Under the pieces are notes generated by a model. That model was not told the DNA's origin and searched no databases. It worked only from the letters and a program-made list of their open reading frames with translations. A DNA stretch of 64,000 nt. It comes from Haliclystus octoradiatus. Taxonomy: Eukaryota > Cnidaria > Staurozoa > Stauromedusae > Haliclystidae. A program made the position numbers and the translations under genes. The stretch spans positions 19,127,344 through 19,191,343 of the forward strand of contig OU744449.1 of assembly GCA_916610825.1 (NCBI GenBank), given 5' to 3'. This document shows positions 35,700 to 46,900 of this stretch, piece after piece (position 1 is the first letter of the stretch; each line of letters opens with the position of its first letter).

Positions 35700-37300
35700 T
35701 TTGTCAATATAGATAGTGTTATGCAAAGTATGTAACTGCCTTTTATAGCTGTATATTCCCTTCCATATCGCTTTATCGTTTGGAAATGCCAACAAACTGG
35801 ATAAAGAACGCAAAGAATGGTGTTATCAGAAAGCCCTGGCAAAGGGGTATGCGGTCCCCCAATAATAATTTAACTCTCATATCCCGATGTGGGAGGGAGC
35901 TTTCGTAATGGTGCTTAATGCATAGAAACAGTTTTATACAGTACATAATTAAGTTCATTATAATATGAAAAATGTACAACCTGCAGATCATTTCGTCTGC
36001 CATAACGGAATCCAGCTGCAAATGGTATAGATCACCGATATAGTTAGATATCATTGAAATGAAAACATCTTGAGAAACTAATACAATTAACAACAGCACT
36101 GGCAGGCATTCGCTGTACAGTATTGTAGCATCTATACGATTTATATGAAAGTTCATGTACAAGTTTGAATGTAATTTGTAACCTTTAAAATAAGCCCGGC
36201 ATAAGATGCCTGTACTGGAAATGGTTATATAGCATAACCATAACCAGTAACAATTGTGTCATGCAGGACAGAGGCTTAAGTAAGCTAGATTGTTATTTAT
36301 GGATTCTTCTGTGAAGTACTTTCCATTTCAATTGTTCATTTGATTCCTCGTCATAACTCTTGCTGTGCCAATTGGTGTTTCTACTCCAATGATTCCATGA
36401 TTTTAATAGAGCATTTTACTGGTACACCAATGAGGTCTCTCTAGAATTATTTGAAGAAAAGATTGATAACCATGGTGATGTATTTTGAAAAGTTCGTGAC
36501 ACCAATGTACATTCCAATGCAAAATTGTTATGAAACACCAACATTGCTGATGTGAAAAGCAATACAGCTTGGCGCTTGTCTCAATGGTGAATCCTCTTGC
36601 AAACTAACTGACATTGGATTATGTTAACTCCTGATCCACTGTCACATCGGAACTTAGTGACTTGCTTAGTATCCCTTATTAAAGATTTCCAAACGCGTTT
36701 CTTCTGCAGCAGTCAATTTGGTCTATCAATGCGTGGTTTTCACTCTCGCAACACGTTTTCTACTAAGAAACCCGTTTATAAGAAACTTAGTACAAAGCCT
36801 TCAAAAGTTTTAAGAAACTTTAGTACTTCTTCAAAATCAATTTAGAAACAAGTTTTTGTTTCTAAAAAGAAATACCCTGTATATGTATTTTACAGTACTG
36901 TATTCTATCGAGTCAGTTGATTTATAATTTATGGAAGTACCAACTAATATTATTAATATTATTAAATGGCAATGTTCATGTTCTAAATATTTTGCTCTTT
37001 AACAGGTTTGAATATTAAGAAACGTTTAAGAAGCTTTTGGTACTTAATTCCTATAAAATTTAGGAAAATTTTAGTTCTACAGCCTTCGCATGGTTTCTTA
37101 TAATAAAAAACATATATCACCTTCTATAATATTAGCTGACGTCTTATTGTCACTCCTGCATTCCGATGCAAAATGATTTCTTTTGCCACATTTAATTTTC
37201 CAAAAACTTTACACAACCCTTTTCTTTATTACACTTCCCTGTTTTGCCCCCCAGTATTTGCATTGATTTTGCTTTGTTTTTTTCTGTCTAGTTAGCTGAT
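35700..37300. other. AT-rich stretch, nothing firm
   Basis: The 129-codon minus frame (35773-36162) has no recognisable domain. Words like AAGAAAC and TTAGTAC recur around 36750-37080, but no ordered repeat could be drawn. Confidence 0.3.
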
Positions 37301-37552
37301 TTACCGTCGAAGTTTTGTCGCTGATTTACCATCCAAATACCACCAATACTCGATACCATCCCCACAATTTCTTATATATCGAGTCAAGCCATAGTCATTC
37401 ATATAAATACGCTGGTGCTCACAAGTGGAATGATCTACCGACCACAGATTATAACGACCAGATACGGCATTGAACGTTCGAATAGTGTGATTGGTCAAAT
37501 AACGGCCATTATGTTTGTTGCCCATTTTTTGACGCATTTCATCGTTGTCCAT
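37301..37552 (-). CDS. Hypothetical 83-residue ORF, part of an inverted duplication
   Basis: The product holds NAVSGRYNLWSVDHSTCEHQ and YIRNCGDGIEYWWYLDGK, Tyr/Trp/Cys-rich and protein-like, but I do not recognise a family. A 27-bp stretch coding AVSGRYNL (37443-37469) is repeated exactly and inverted at 38401-38427. It may be an exon of an unknown gene or a transposon fragment. Low confidence that it is expressed. Confidence 0.3.
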   Translation of the reverse strand: MDNDEMRQKMGNKHNGRYLTNHTIRTFNAVSGRYNLWSVDHSTCEHQRIYMNDYGLTRYIRNCGDGIEYWWYLDGKSATKLRR

Positions 37553-38400
37553 TACGATTTTAGGGAATCATTGACAAAATGATACTTGAAATAATTCAAT
37601 TTTGAAGCGGAATTCAGCCTTTCTCAAGCTACTCAATGCAAGTGGTTTAATGATACGCTATATGTAAAATTCAAAATCATGATTTTGATATTAGCAAATT
37701 TATTTTAAATGCCATAAATTCAAAAACCTATAAAGTCTACGGTTGAAATGAAGAAAGGACGACAATATTTATAGCTTATCACATAAATTTCATTGCAAAC
37801 TGTAAAATAATATGCACTGATGCTTGGTGATATGGAATAACGTAATCACAGTCAAAGCATAGGCTATTTGGAGTGGATTCTTATGGATATTACTGCTTAC
37901 GTTTTTGCCATTATTTTCGATCGAATACGATCACACACACTCCAAAACCACGGCATTTCAAACTCGGAAAATTCGTGTAAAGAGCCACATACATTCGATA
38001 AATTAATGAAATCATATTATAAATATTATTTGCAATTTAATTGTGAATTTTATTTACCAAAAAATGCTTGTATTCATAATTTGTATTCAATATTTCTCTT
38101 CAGTAAAATCAATGATTTTGTTCAACTTTCATAAGTCAATAAAGTATTGTCTTCCAGTACACAATATACAACTATCAAACGATCATCTCAAACTAGAATA
38201 TATACTTTCCTGTTATTTTCCTTTAGCCTGAAAATTGGACGCAAAAGAAACATGTAATTTACCATTAAAATAGGTGCCAATTTATCGTGTTTTTCCGTTG
38301 CGATTTTATCTCATAACTGCAGCCAGGTCATTAAGGGGCAACATACATAATGGCGTCCGAGAACAATTGAATTCGAAATTACAATGAATTCTATTTTCAG

Positions 38401-38444
38401 TGCCGTATCTGGTCGTTATAATCTGTGCTGCCGACTGCAATGAA
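38401..38444 (+). other. Exon-like 44-bp segment with inverted duplicate
   Basis: Preceded by ATTTTCAG and followed by GTAAGT, both good splice sites. One frame reads MPYLVVIICAADCNE if the intron splits the ATG, a short hydrophobic peptide. Another frame reads AVSGRYNL, the same as the minus ORF at 37301-37552. The first 27 bp match 37443-37469 exactly in inverted orientation. Confidence 0.3.
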
Positions 38445-38499
38445 GTAAGTCTCAAAATGACTGATTTTATATGTCTTCTCTCAAGAACCAGATAATGGA

Positions 38500-41400
38500 A
38501 TAATAAAACTTTATTCTGCTGTCAGTTTTTATTTTTTGTAAATACAAAATACTTCTTATCTTTTTGTGAAAGTTTTCTTTCTTTCTTTCTTTTATATTTA
38601 TGTATGTTGAAGTGTAGGCAAATCAGTCCTTTGAAATAAAAATGTTGATTAAACTCAGGTTTTTCAGACTAACGAAAAGTAATAATGATGATGATGACTA
38701 TCCATTTTCTTGCATTATCTTCTTGAGTGTCCTCTTTACCTTCTCCTCTTCTCGGAAAATAGCATTGATGTTGGCCAAGTTCTGATCTTGAATGATTCCG
38801 AAATCACATGTGACAGGAGATCAACGCCAAAATCTTCGTGTCCGTTTTAATTGGCAGGGTTGAAGATGAAGTCGTGATACAGTTCACTTTTGGTGCCACT
38901 GCAATGAGGTCTTGAAATAATTTTAATTTCAGTGGTGCTTGCCTTGAGGTCTGATCATGCCTCTTCAGTCCGAACATATAAATTAGCAGAGCTGCTCAAT
39001 ATGGTTAATTTTCTTTTATAGTCTGGCTACAGTAAAGAGCTTACCAATTGCCTCTCGAAAACCTCGAGAGAGAGAGTTCTGTCTTCATTGGAGGGTTTAT
39101 GGCTTTTGGGGAATCAACTTTGTGGTCGGAAGTCAGGTCACAACAGTTTCAAACACATTTGCGTTAATACATGTAATCTAAAACTATCGTAAAATTCTCT
39201 CAAATAACCACTGGGTGAAATAGATCTTACTGCGGACGAAATGTTTGGTAAAGTATAGGCTCAAGACTGCTGAGAATGGCACAGATAGAAATTTGAATGT
39301 AGTCAGTGAATAGCTTTTTCACATCGGCCATGCTGGTGAATACCTCTCAGTGCTATATACGGTTAAATACACCACCAGGTTCATCAATCTTTTATTTACA
39401 TATTTCTTTTATTGACCCATTGGCCACCCCTATATGAGGCTCTAAAGCAATAATAATAATTAATGTAGTATATCCATACTTCTTCTAGCTACATAGGAGT
39501 GAGGCTGCTATCCTGCTCCTATTTATGATCTTACTTAACACAATAGCGTAATATATATTTCCTGCATTGCTTCGATTATGTACTTTAGAATATTGTAGAA
39601 TGCTACTGAAAGTATTTGTGATGTCATATATAGATTCCGTAGTCGAGTCGGAATTAACAGAGTCCGTAAAAAGTGGGCAACATGAATTTCAGATTTTACA
39701 ACGCTACAGCAAATCCAGAAGAAAATGGAATGTTAATGGACTGAACCTCAACATATAATATACAGATAAAAAAGTTGACAGTTTTTCAGGAAGTATTAAC
39801 AAAGGACACTTCGATCTATTTCTGTAGAATGAGACAATATGAAAATGTATTTATTTGGGTTCTCATGGAATGCAATACTCATGATATATGAATTTAGTTC
39901 TTATCAAATGTTAAAAATTTACACACCGAATTAATTGCATGATTTGAATAGGAGTAAAAGTACATTCTGTGATGAATTGTTGTATGTAATGTGCATCATA
40001 CAGTATTATTATTATAAGAAGATAGCATTCAGTGCCGTAGCATATGAATTTTGAAATTGATATAATAAGAGATATACAATACAATACAATACAATTGTTT
40101 TAGATAAATCGAATAAATAATTGTTTTTAAATTAAATTGCTTTCAAGTCAGGACTCTTCAAAACGTATTGATCCAGTTGAGAAACCTTTGAAGAAATAAT
40201 CGGGCAGAATCTCTTGTGTATATAATTGTTTTATGGCTGTTTCGCCCTGAAAAAAAAAGGTGCTGAAGTTATGATAATAGGAATAATAAGTATATTGGAT
40301 AATGTAGGCGTTTGAAAATTTCACAATGATCTTCTGGAAAATATTATTGAGCTATACAAACAATTATTCTGGTCTACATAATTTCAACATCTTTGTAATT
40401 TTCTATACCCGACATTATAGGAACTTCGAAAGGATAACAGGGAATATTTTACTTGCTGTAACATGAAAATATGATTTTACTTTACACCCTGTCTCGTGTA
40501 GGATGAAGTTTTTGATGTACATTCTAGTTTTACAGACTTTTATATGCTGCAGCGCAGAGTTGCGAAAGCAGCGTGAGTAGGGAAATATTACTCAGGGCAG
40601 AATTCAAAATACACTCTTGAAAATGACAGCATGTTTCTGTCCACATTCGAATATCATGTGGCTACAAATTACTATCAGAGCTTTTTATTAGCAAGAGTTG
40701 AGTTAGTGATTGATGTCACTGCATCGACTCGTAATTAGTTTACTGCCAACTCGTGGTACGCTACCGCCATTAAAGTTCTTATTATGAAGCCATGTTTGTA
40801 TACTTGACCGGAAAAGTAAACAAAACGTTTTTAGAAGTCAGCTGGGCTATGTGATCTAGCAAAAGTGCATCATTTACTGAGTTGATTTTGCTGCAAATCC
40901 AGAATACTGTATGGATGCAGCAAATTTAGAAAGGACAAACATGACAAAATAATTTAGGTGTTTGAATTGACATGAAAACATTTATATAGATACGTCCATG
41001 GCATGTCATCTTGCTTAGAATATCTGCCGGTTTTTGTTTTATTTTAAGTAAAAACTAAAACAAATTTTTTGTTCTTGTTTAAAGCACCAACACCCTCCGT
41101 AACTATTAGTAGTTGATTCATCTGGGATGATTAACTAAGTTATTCCTAGCCATTTTCAGGATAGTACATTGAAGGACACAATTAAATACTTTATGAATAG
41201 GGCTCTTACCAAACTTCGTGGTATTCTGTCTGGATATCATTTCCATCATCATAAAATGCGTTGAACTGAGAAATAATTATCAAATGACATTATTCAAACA
41301 ATTTATCCATATACATGGAAATGTCATGAATTACGCTATTTAAAGCCTATATATGTGGAGTGATCTTCAAGCAACACTTTTTTGTCCTGCAAATGCACAT

Positions 41401-41900
41401 TTGATGTTATTTTTGATTAGTTTTCAGTACTGAATAAAAATGATTATTCAGCTTATTAGTATAAATATTTAGAAAAAGACATAGGTGTATGTTGTCTCTG
41501 ATACATTTTGGCTTTCAGTAATTAGTTCCAAATTATTGCACATACTACACATCAGGCGTGGATTTCAAAAGGGGGGCGAAAGGTGCTCAAGCACCAGTCA
41601 GATTTTTAGAGCTCTGACATCGCCGCATAGACGTCATTCATTATTGCCCAAACAGATAAAGAAAGTAGACTGCAGTACTTATGGCTCTGTTTTCGTCAAT
41701 AATATTGTTAGAGGTTATTCGTAGCCTGGGGCTGAGCACCCCTGAAATCTTATCATTCAATAGTCTGCCAGAGTTGAGCACCCGTGCTATTGATGCCTGT
41801 CTTCCGGTGAACCATTTTAGCTAATCACAGGTCTCTATTTTGTTAACACCCCTCAGCATCCCTCGACTTTTTGCAGTCATTTGTTGACATTGTTGATCCT
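38500..41900. other. Long stretch without recognisable genes
   Basis: Open frames are short and without motifs. Simple repeats are minor, such as CTTTCTTTCTTTCTTTT near 38576 and ATACA units near 40078. The sequence around 41546-41800 (AAGGGGGGCGAAAGGTGCTC and later GGGGCTGAGCACCCCTG) looks like a degenerate repeat without clear ends. Confidence 0.3.
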
Positions 41901-41942
41901 TCGAACTTTTGATTCAAATGTGCAGAATTTTAATCAAAAGTC

Positions 41943-42236
41943 CTGCGTGCAGCAAGACTTTTCCTTCGTATAGTCGGTCTGCGTATTAGCGCCGAGTATC
42001 GCGTACTAAGAAATTGTACTGAATTCAAATTAAATCAAATATTTACTTAATTTTTTTCCTGGTATTACTCAATTTCTTTTATTTTCAAATATTTGCCGAT
42101 TGTTCATATATTTCATTAGCCACTCACAACTTACTGCCAAAAAAGTGGCAGTGGAAAGAACAATTAGTACATTTTGGCTAAATTTGGGGCTAATACGCAG
42201 ACGGACTATACGGAGAAAAAGTCTGTCTGCACGCAG
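41943..42236. mobile_element. Fold-back or TIR element with 48-bp arms
   Basis: Left arm 41943-41990 begins CTGCGTGCAGCAAGAC and ends GCGTATTAGC. The right arm 42189-42236 is its inverse with about five mismatches. The spacer is about 200 bp. Open frames on both strands between the arms show no known domain. MITE-like; superfamily unknown. Confidence 0.65.
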
Positions 42237-42384
42237 ATTATGTTCTTTCGGGCTGACTTTATTCGTAGGAGATGAAACTTCTCCTGAGGGTAGCTGCTCT
42301 TGGTTACTTGTGTGGAAGTCCCCTCGTTCGCAGATCCAGCTGTGACACGAGGAGATATGTATAACCATGCATTATATAATGATA

Positions 42385-42550
42385 CATATATATAGATAAT
42401 ACTTAACGGGAAACTCGTCGTACAGATTTATTCACGAGTGTAACGTATTATTGAAGGAATAAGTGAGGCTCATGTGAATGAGTGAGTTTGTGATACAAAG
42501 CAACGAGTGAATAAAATGTGCACAAATCGCTTCCCGTGAAGTAATCTTTT
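42385..42550. mobile_element. Fold-back MITE, GAGTGAATAAAATGTG family, copy 1
   Basis: The right arm CAACGAGTGAATAAAATGTG through CCCGTGAAGTAATC is mirrored on the left by AATACTTAACGGGAA through TTTATTCACGAG. Its right arm is closely similar to that of the copy at 46646-46766. Confidence 0.65.
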
Positions 42551-43024
42551 TGTATTATAGCCATTGAGATTTGAAAATTGGAGAGTTTTACAACTACAAC
42601 ATGTTTTTTACAATATTTGAACGTGCTTTGTCTATACTGGTTTGACTGTTTTGATTTGAGCAACGAATAATGTTAGCAAGAATTATTCACAGACTTGGAG
42701 CAAAAATTGCCTGCAAATTTTGCTTTTATTGTTCTCAAAACTGGAAATATATATCTTATTCTTGAATTCCGATCATCATTACCGTCTCTCAGTTTAGTGT
42801 CTATAATTGCCCTTATGGATTCAGCAAATAATTGCTCAAATCGGCAATGAAGGCAAGGAATATATATTACATAACTCTTTTCGATCTTCTTTCTTTGACA
42901 AGTATTTTGCAACCGTTTTTCATTGTTATTAGTTAATGCTATTGTGTTTTATATCTAGTTTGGCAATAAGTTTTCCCTAACTGGATAATGAAATCTTGGC
43001 AGCAGCTTTCAAGGGCTCAAATAC

Positions 43025-43334
43025 GCCCGGGGGGTAACTCCACTATGACGGCTATACGGGTACGTGCCACTTCTCTTGGGTCCATATTCCAGCTGAGAAA
43101 AAATTTTTTGTTATGAGATTTCAAAGTTTGGAGCTTTTGGGTACCCCATTATTGACTTTTTCAAGAATTTTTGAAAAAATTTGCATTATTTTTGCATATT
43201 TACTCGAAATCAATCATCCTGCTAGAACTTTTTGGGTAGCATCAACAGAATAATTTTTGGAACTTTTTGGGCACTTTACCTATTTACAAATTGGCACCTC
43301 CCCGTCCATAAAGAGCTGGAGTTACCTCCCGGGC
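43025..43334. mobile_element. MITE with GCCCGGGGGGTAACTCCA ends, about 310 bp
   Basis: The left end GCCCGGGGGGTAACTCC is matched inverted by GGAGTTACCTCCCGGGC at the right end, one mismatch. The interior has TTTTGGGTACCCC and TTTTTGGGCACTTT words. Same class as the repeats at 11660 and 58575. Confidence 0.8.
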
Positions 43335-43720
43335 AAAAATGATTCATTTATGGCAAAGCATTCGCTCAAATCCCTACTCAAAACAAGAAGGGTCAAAGCG
43401 AAAAAGCTATACTAATTGTTATTTTTCAAGGTTTGTTTTCCCGGTGTTTTCATTGTGTTGAAAACAGAGAATGGATTTTGATCGGTTTAGTTTTATACAG
43501 ATTGACTGAGCTGTTGTATAGGCTATTTTTACGTACGTCAAAAAAACGGACGGAAAATATGTTGACGGTTTCTTACTGACACATCTGGGTGGCTATAGAA
43601 TAAATCCATATCATGTTACAAATATAAATACAGATCATACTTTCTGTAAAAATCCCAAATTCCGTAATAGATTTTGCTTTTCAAGAAAGAGATAAACTGT
43701 TGTTACCAGTGTAAAATTAA

Positions 43721-43726
43721 TTTATT
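43721..43726 (-). terminator. Probable polyadenylation signal of mosaic gene
   Basis: AATAAA on the minus strand 136 bp after the stop codon. Confidence 0.5.
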
Positions 43727-43861
43727 AAGATCGTTTAACTATTTTTTAATTAACTAGCAAATCGAGGCTGTAAAGTAAATATTATGTTGTATCATATATG
43801 ATTTGGGGGTTAGGTTTCTAATTTTAGCTGTTAATTCCTATTGTGTTGAAATTAATATTAT

Positions 43862-43977
43862 TCATACGTTTTGTTTCACTTTCACTTGCAGAGCTGATTC
43901 ATCCGACTGAGTTAGACTACCATCCAACCCACTAGCAATTTCTTCGACGAATTCAACAGTCAATCCAAAGTGCATAC
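43862..43977 (-). CDS. Terminal exon of mosaic gene
   Basis: Starts in phase 1 after TTTGTAG, encodes MHFGLTVEFVEEIASGLDGS and LTQSDESALQVKVKQNV, then TGA. No Cys, no membrane segment, mildly acidic then basic. I do not know the family. AATAAA follows on the same strand at 43726-43721. Confidence 0.6.
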
Positions 43978-46900
43978 CTACAAAACAAATTAAAATATCT
44001 TAAGGAAAATATATAATATCAATATAGAGTAATTATAATATAAACATTGTTCAAAAATCGAAAGTTGAGGATGCGATATAAATATTTGCACAACCTCAAT
44101 TTCACAACTGTTTGGTTCCCAGAAACTCCATATAAGTTCAGGTTACTCAATGGCTTTTGCATAGTGGGGAGTTGAAGTTCAAATTTGGAGATATTATTAA
44201 TTTATTGTACCAATTTGCAAAGAATAAAGCATAATTCTAAAAGCAGAGAGTAAAAGCCAAAAACGATGTGGTATTTTCTCGTATCAATAGCAAAGTATCA
44301 TTGTATCTGAGATTAAAAATTGACAAGCAAGACTTTGAAATTATTTGCAAAGAAATGTAATGAAGATACTACAGTAATAGGAACTTTTGTATCGGTCAGT
44401 AATCCTCATGATAGATATTTGTACATAGCAGCGTCACATTTTAGCATGATATCTTGCATACTATAAAAGAGTTTGCAAGCACATTAAGAAGTAGGTGAAC
44501 GAATGAAATGTTAAGCTAATGACAAATTCGTTGATACTCCAATGGTCCCTCTAGATTTGACAAAGTTTCTATCTCAAAACCTACGTCTACACGGATGATT
44601 GACACATATCTCCCACTCTTTCTCTTCTCCGTCACATGGTGCACCACGTGATGTTCTGCTGGGATTGTTGCATTGTCGCCGTTTCATTCTTGTTGTGTTA
44701 CCACATATTGGTGGACATGGGCTGTCATATACCCAATCACTCCATCCACCATCAACTTAAAATGAAAATTGAAAGATAGATGATAGCAGCTTTATTGTAT
44801 GAACAGTCCAGCACGACCTTATGAATTATCGAAAGAAACGACTTATAACCCTGGTGGTATATTTTGAAAAGACATTGATAGCAGAATGCCTTGTTGTACC
44901 ACAACCACATGGCTGATTGGAAAGGCTCTAAAATCTTGTAGATGAATTAGGAAAATTAAAATATATAAATCGTAATGAGATTATAATAATGATAATTGAC
45001 CTTATACCTTGGCACATTTCGATATTACTGCAGCTAAGATATTCATCATTAGGACCGAGGCAGGGGACATCAACCAAAGCATTATCACAAATCCTAGATC
45101 TTAACTTTTCAACCTTGCTACCGTTATAACATGGGCTGTTGCATTCTGTCCACGGACCCCAATCCATCCAATCAGGTTCAGGTGCTAAAGACAATAGAAA
45201 TAAATCATTATTATCATTGCTGCTGCTGCTTGAAAGGAAAGAACTTTCCATATAATTTTTTCAACACAGTTCCTATAATTATGACGTCGTATGTTGAACG
45301 TAATTCTGCAATTTGATTGGTTGGTCCTTGTGTTTGGAATTCTAGGATAAACATTTCTCAAAACTTCCCGTAAGATTTGACGATAAAATTTTGTCAGAGG
45401 CTCCTACCTGAAGAACAGTACTGGAAACTAATACTACAACATATAATCAAAGATATAATACCAAGAAAAGCTGTCCCTATTTAAGAAAGACTAACATCGT
45501 GAAGTTTTCATTTAATACGAGAACATTTTAGTAAGTCGAATCATTGAATTGGAATTGAGTTTTCAATCATTGATGCAAAATTCGAACGACCTTACGCGAT
45601 ATAAACAAGATTGATTCTGAAATTTATTTTGACATTGCCATTGAAATAATTATAATTTTTTCTTTCTCTTTCCTTTTCAACTTCTTGAAAGTGCCATGAA
45701 ATTGGCAATAAATTGTTCACGCTTCTAATCTTAATGAGAAAGCCGTGGAAGTATAATATATATTTTAACGTTTTTACGCCGGTTTTCTCCTCAAAACAGA
45801 GTGAAATAAATTGAGTTAAAGTTTTTGCAAAAGTGTTATAATGAGAAATCTAGGAATATAAGATTGACGCATTGAGTTCCTATCGGATTTTTCAATAAAA
45901 GTTAAACTGCTAAGCATGTTAATAGCAAATTAATCACGAATTTAAAACTGTGAAAGTGTAAATCGAATTCATAGTATCCGCTGATTAATAGTCTTACTAT
46001 AGCGATAAAATAAATATTTTATAAATACATGTAATCATATACTTTATTTAATACCCCAGCGAGATTTCCCATTGTTCTCTTGTTGCTGTAATTTTCGTCT
46101 GTTTTTTATTTTAACCAATCGGTAATTAACCAATAATAACCAATCATACTGCTTGTATCATGTTTCTTCACGTACGAGGAAAATGATATAACCAATCAAA
46201 ATCCACTTCATTTTTGGCAAAACATGTAAACATTGCCCGGGAAAATAATTGCCCGGGAAAATAATGTTTTCGATTTTGAAAAATATGCACGGCTGAATTT
46301 TGTTTTGACTTGCGAACTTGTAATCATTTTAATAATCATGCAACATAACCTTTGTCTGGAACATTATTTGTCTCTCATCAATTTCAATACAACAATGGTT
46401 TGTTTTCTAATTTAATGGGTCATTGATTTTTCATTAAATACAATTTGAATAAAATTCTTATATATTACTATTCATAAAATTGAATAAAATAATAACTGTT
46501 CTAGGAATCTGAATAAACCTACATCATAAAGCTAAACTAAACAAAATAAGAAGCATACCTCATCCAAGCATAATATAAAATCCCTTTTTTCAATCACAAT
46601 AATAAAAATAATCGTTGATGTTGAAATCTAGCTGGATATTACATAAAAAGATTACTTCATTGGTAGCGTGTGCGTACGGATTTTATTCACGAGTTTTCTG
46701 ATACAATACAACGAGTGAATAAAATGTGTACAAAGCACTACCCATGAAGTAATCTCTATATACATCATTTTGATACGACATATTTATCCCGATTTTATAG
46801 ACTTCTCTGTTATTCATTCAATAATAGACAAGCGATAAAGCGATCACGTTTACAATTGAATTACAGTATGCTGTTGAACTTGAACAGGAGGTGGTACTCG

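Noticed and set aside
35773-36162. 129-codon minus-strand frame
   Set aside because: Hydrophobic composition typical of AT-rich non-coding DNA; no conserved motif and no neighbouring exon.
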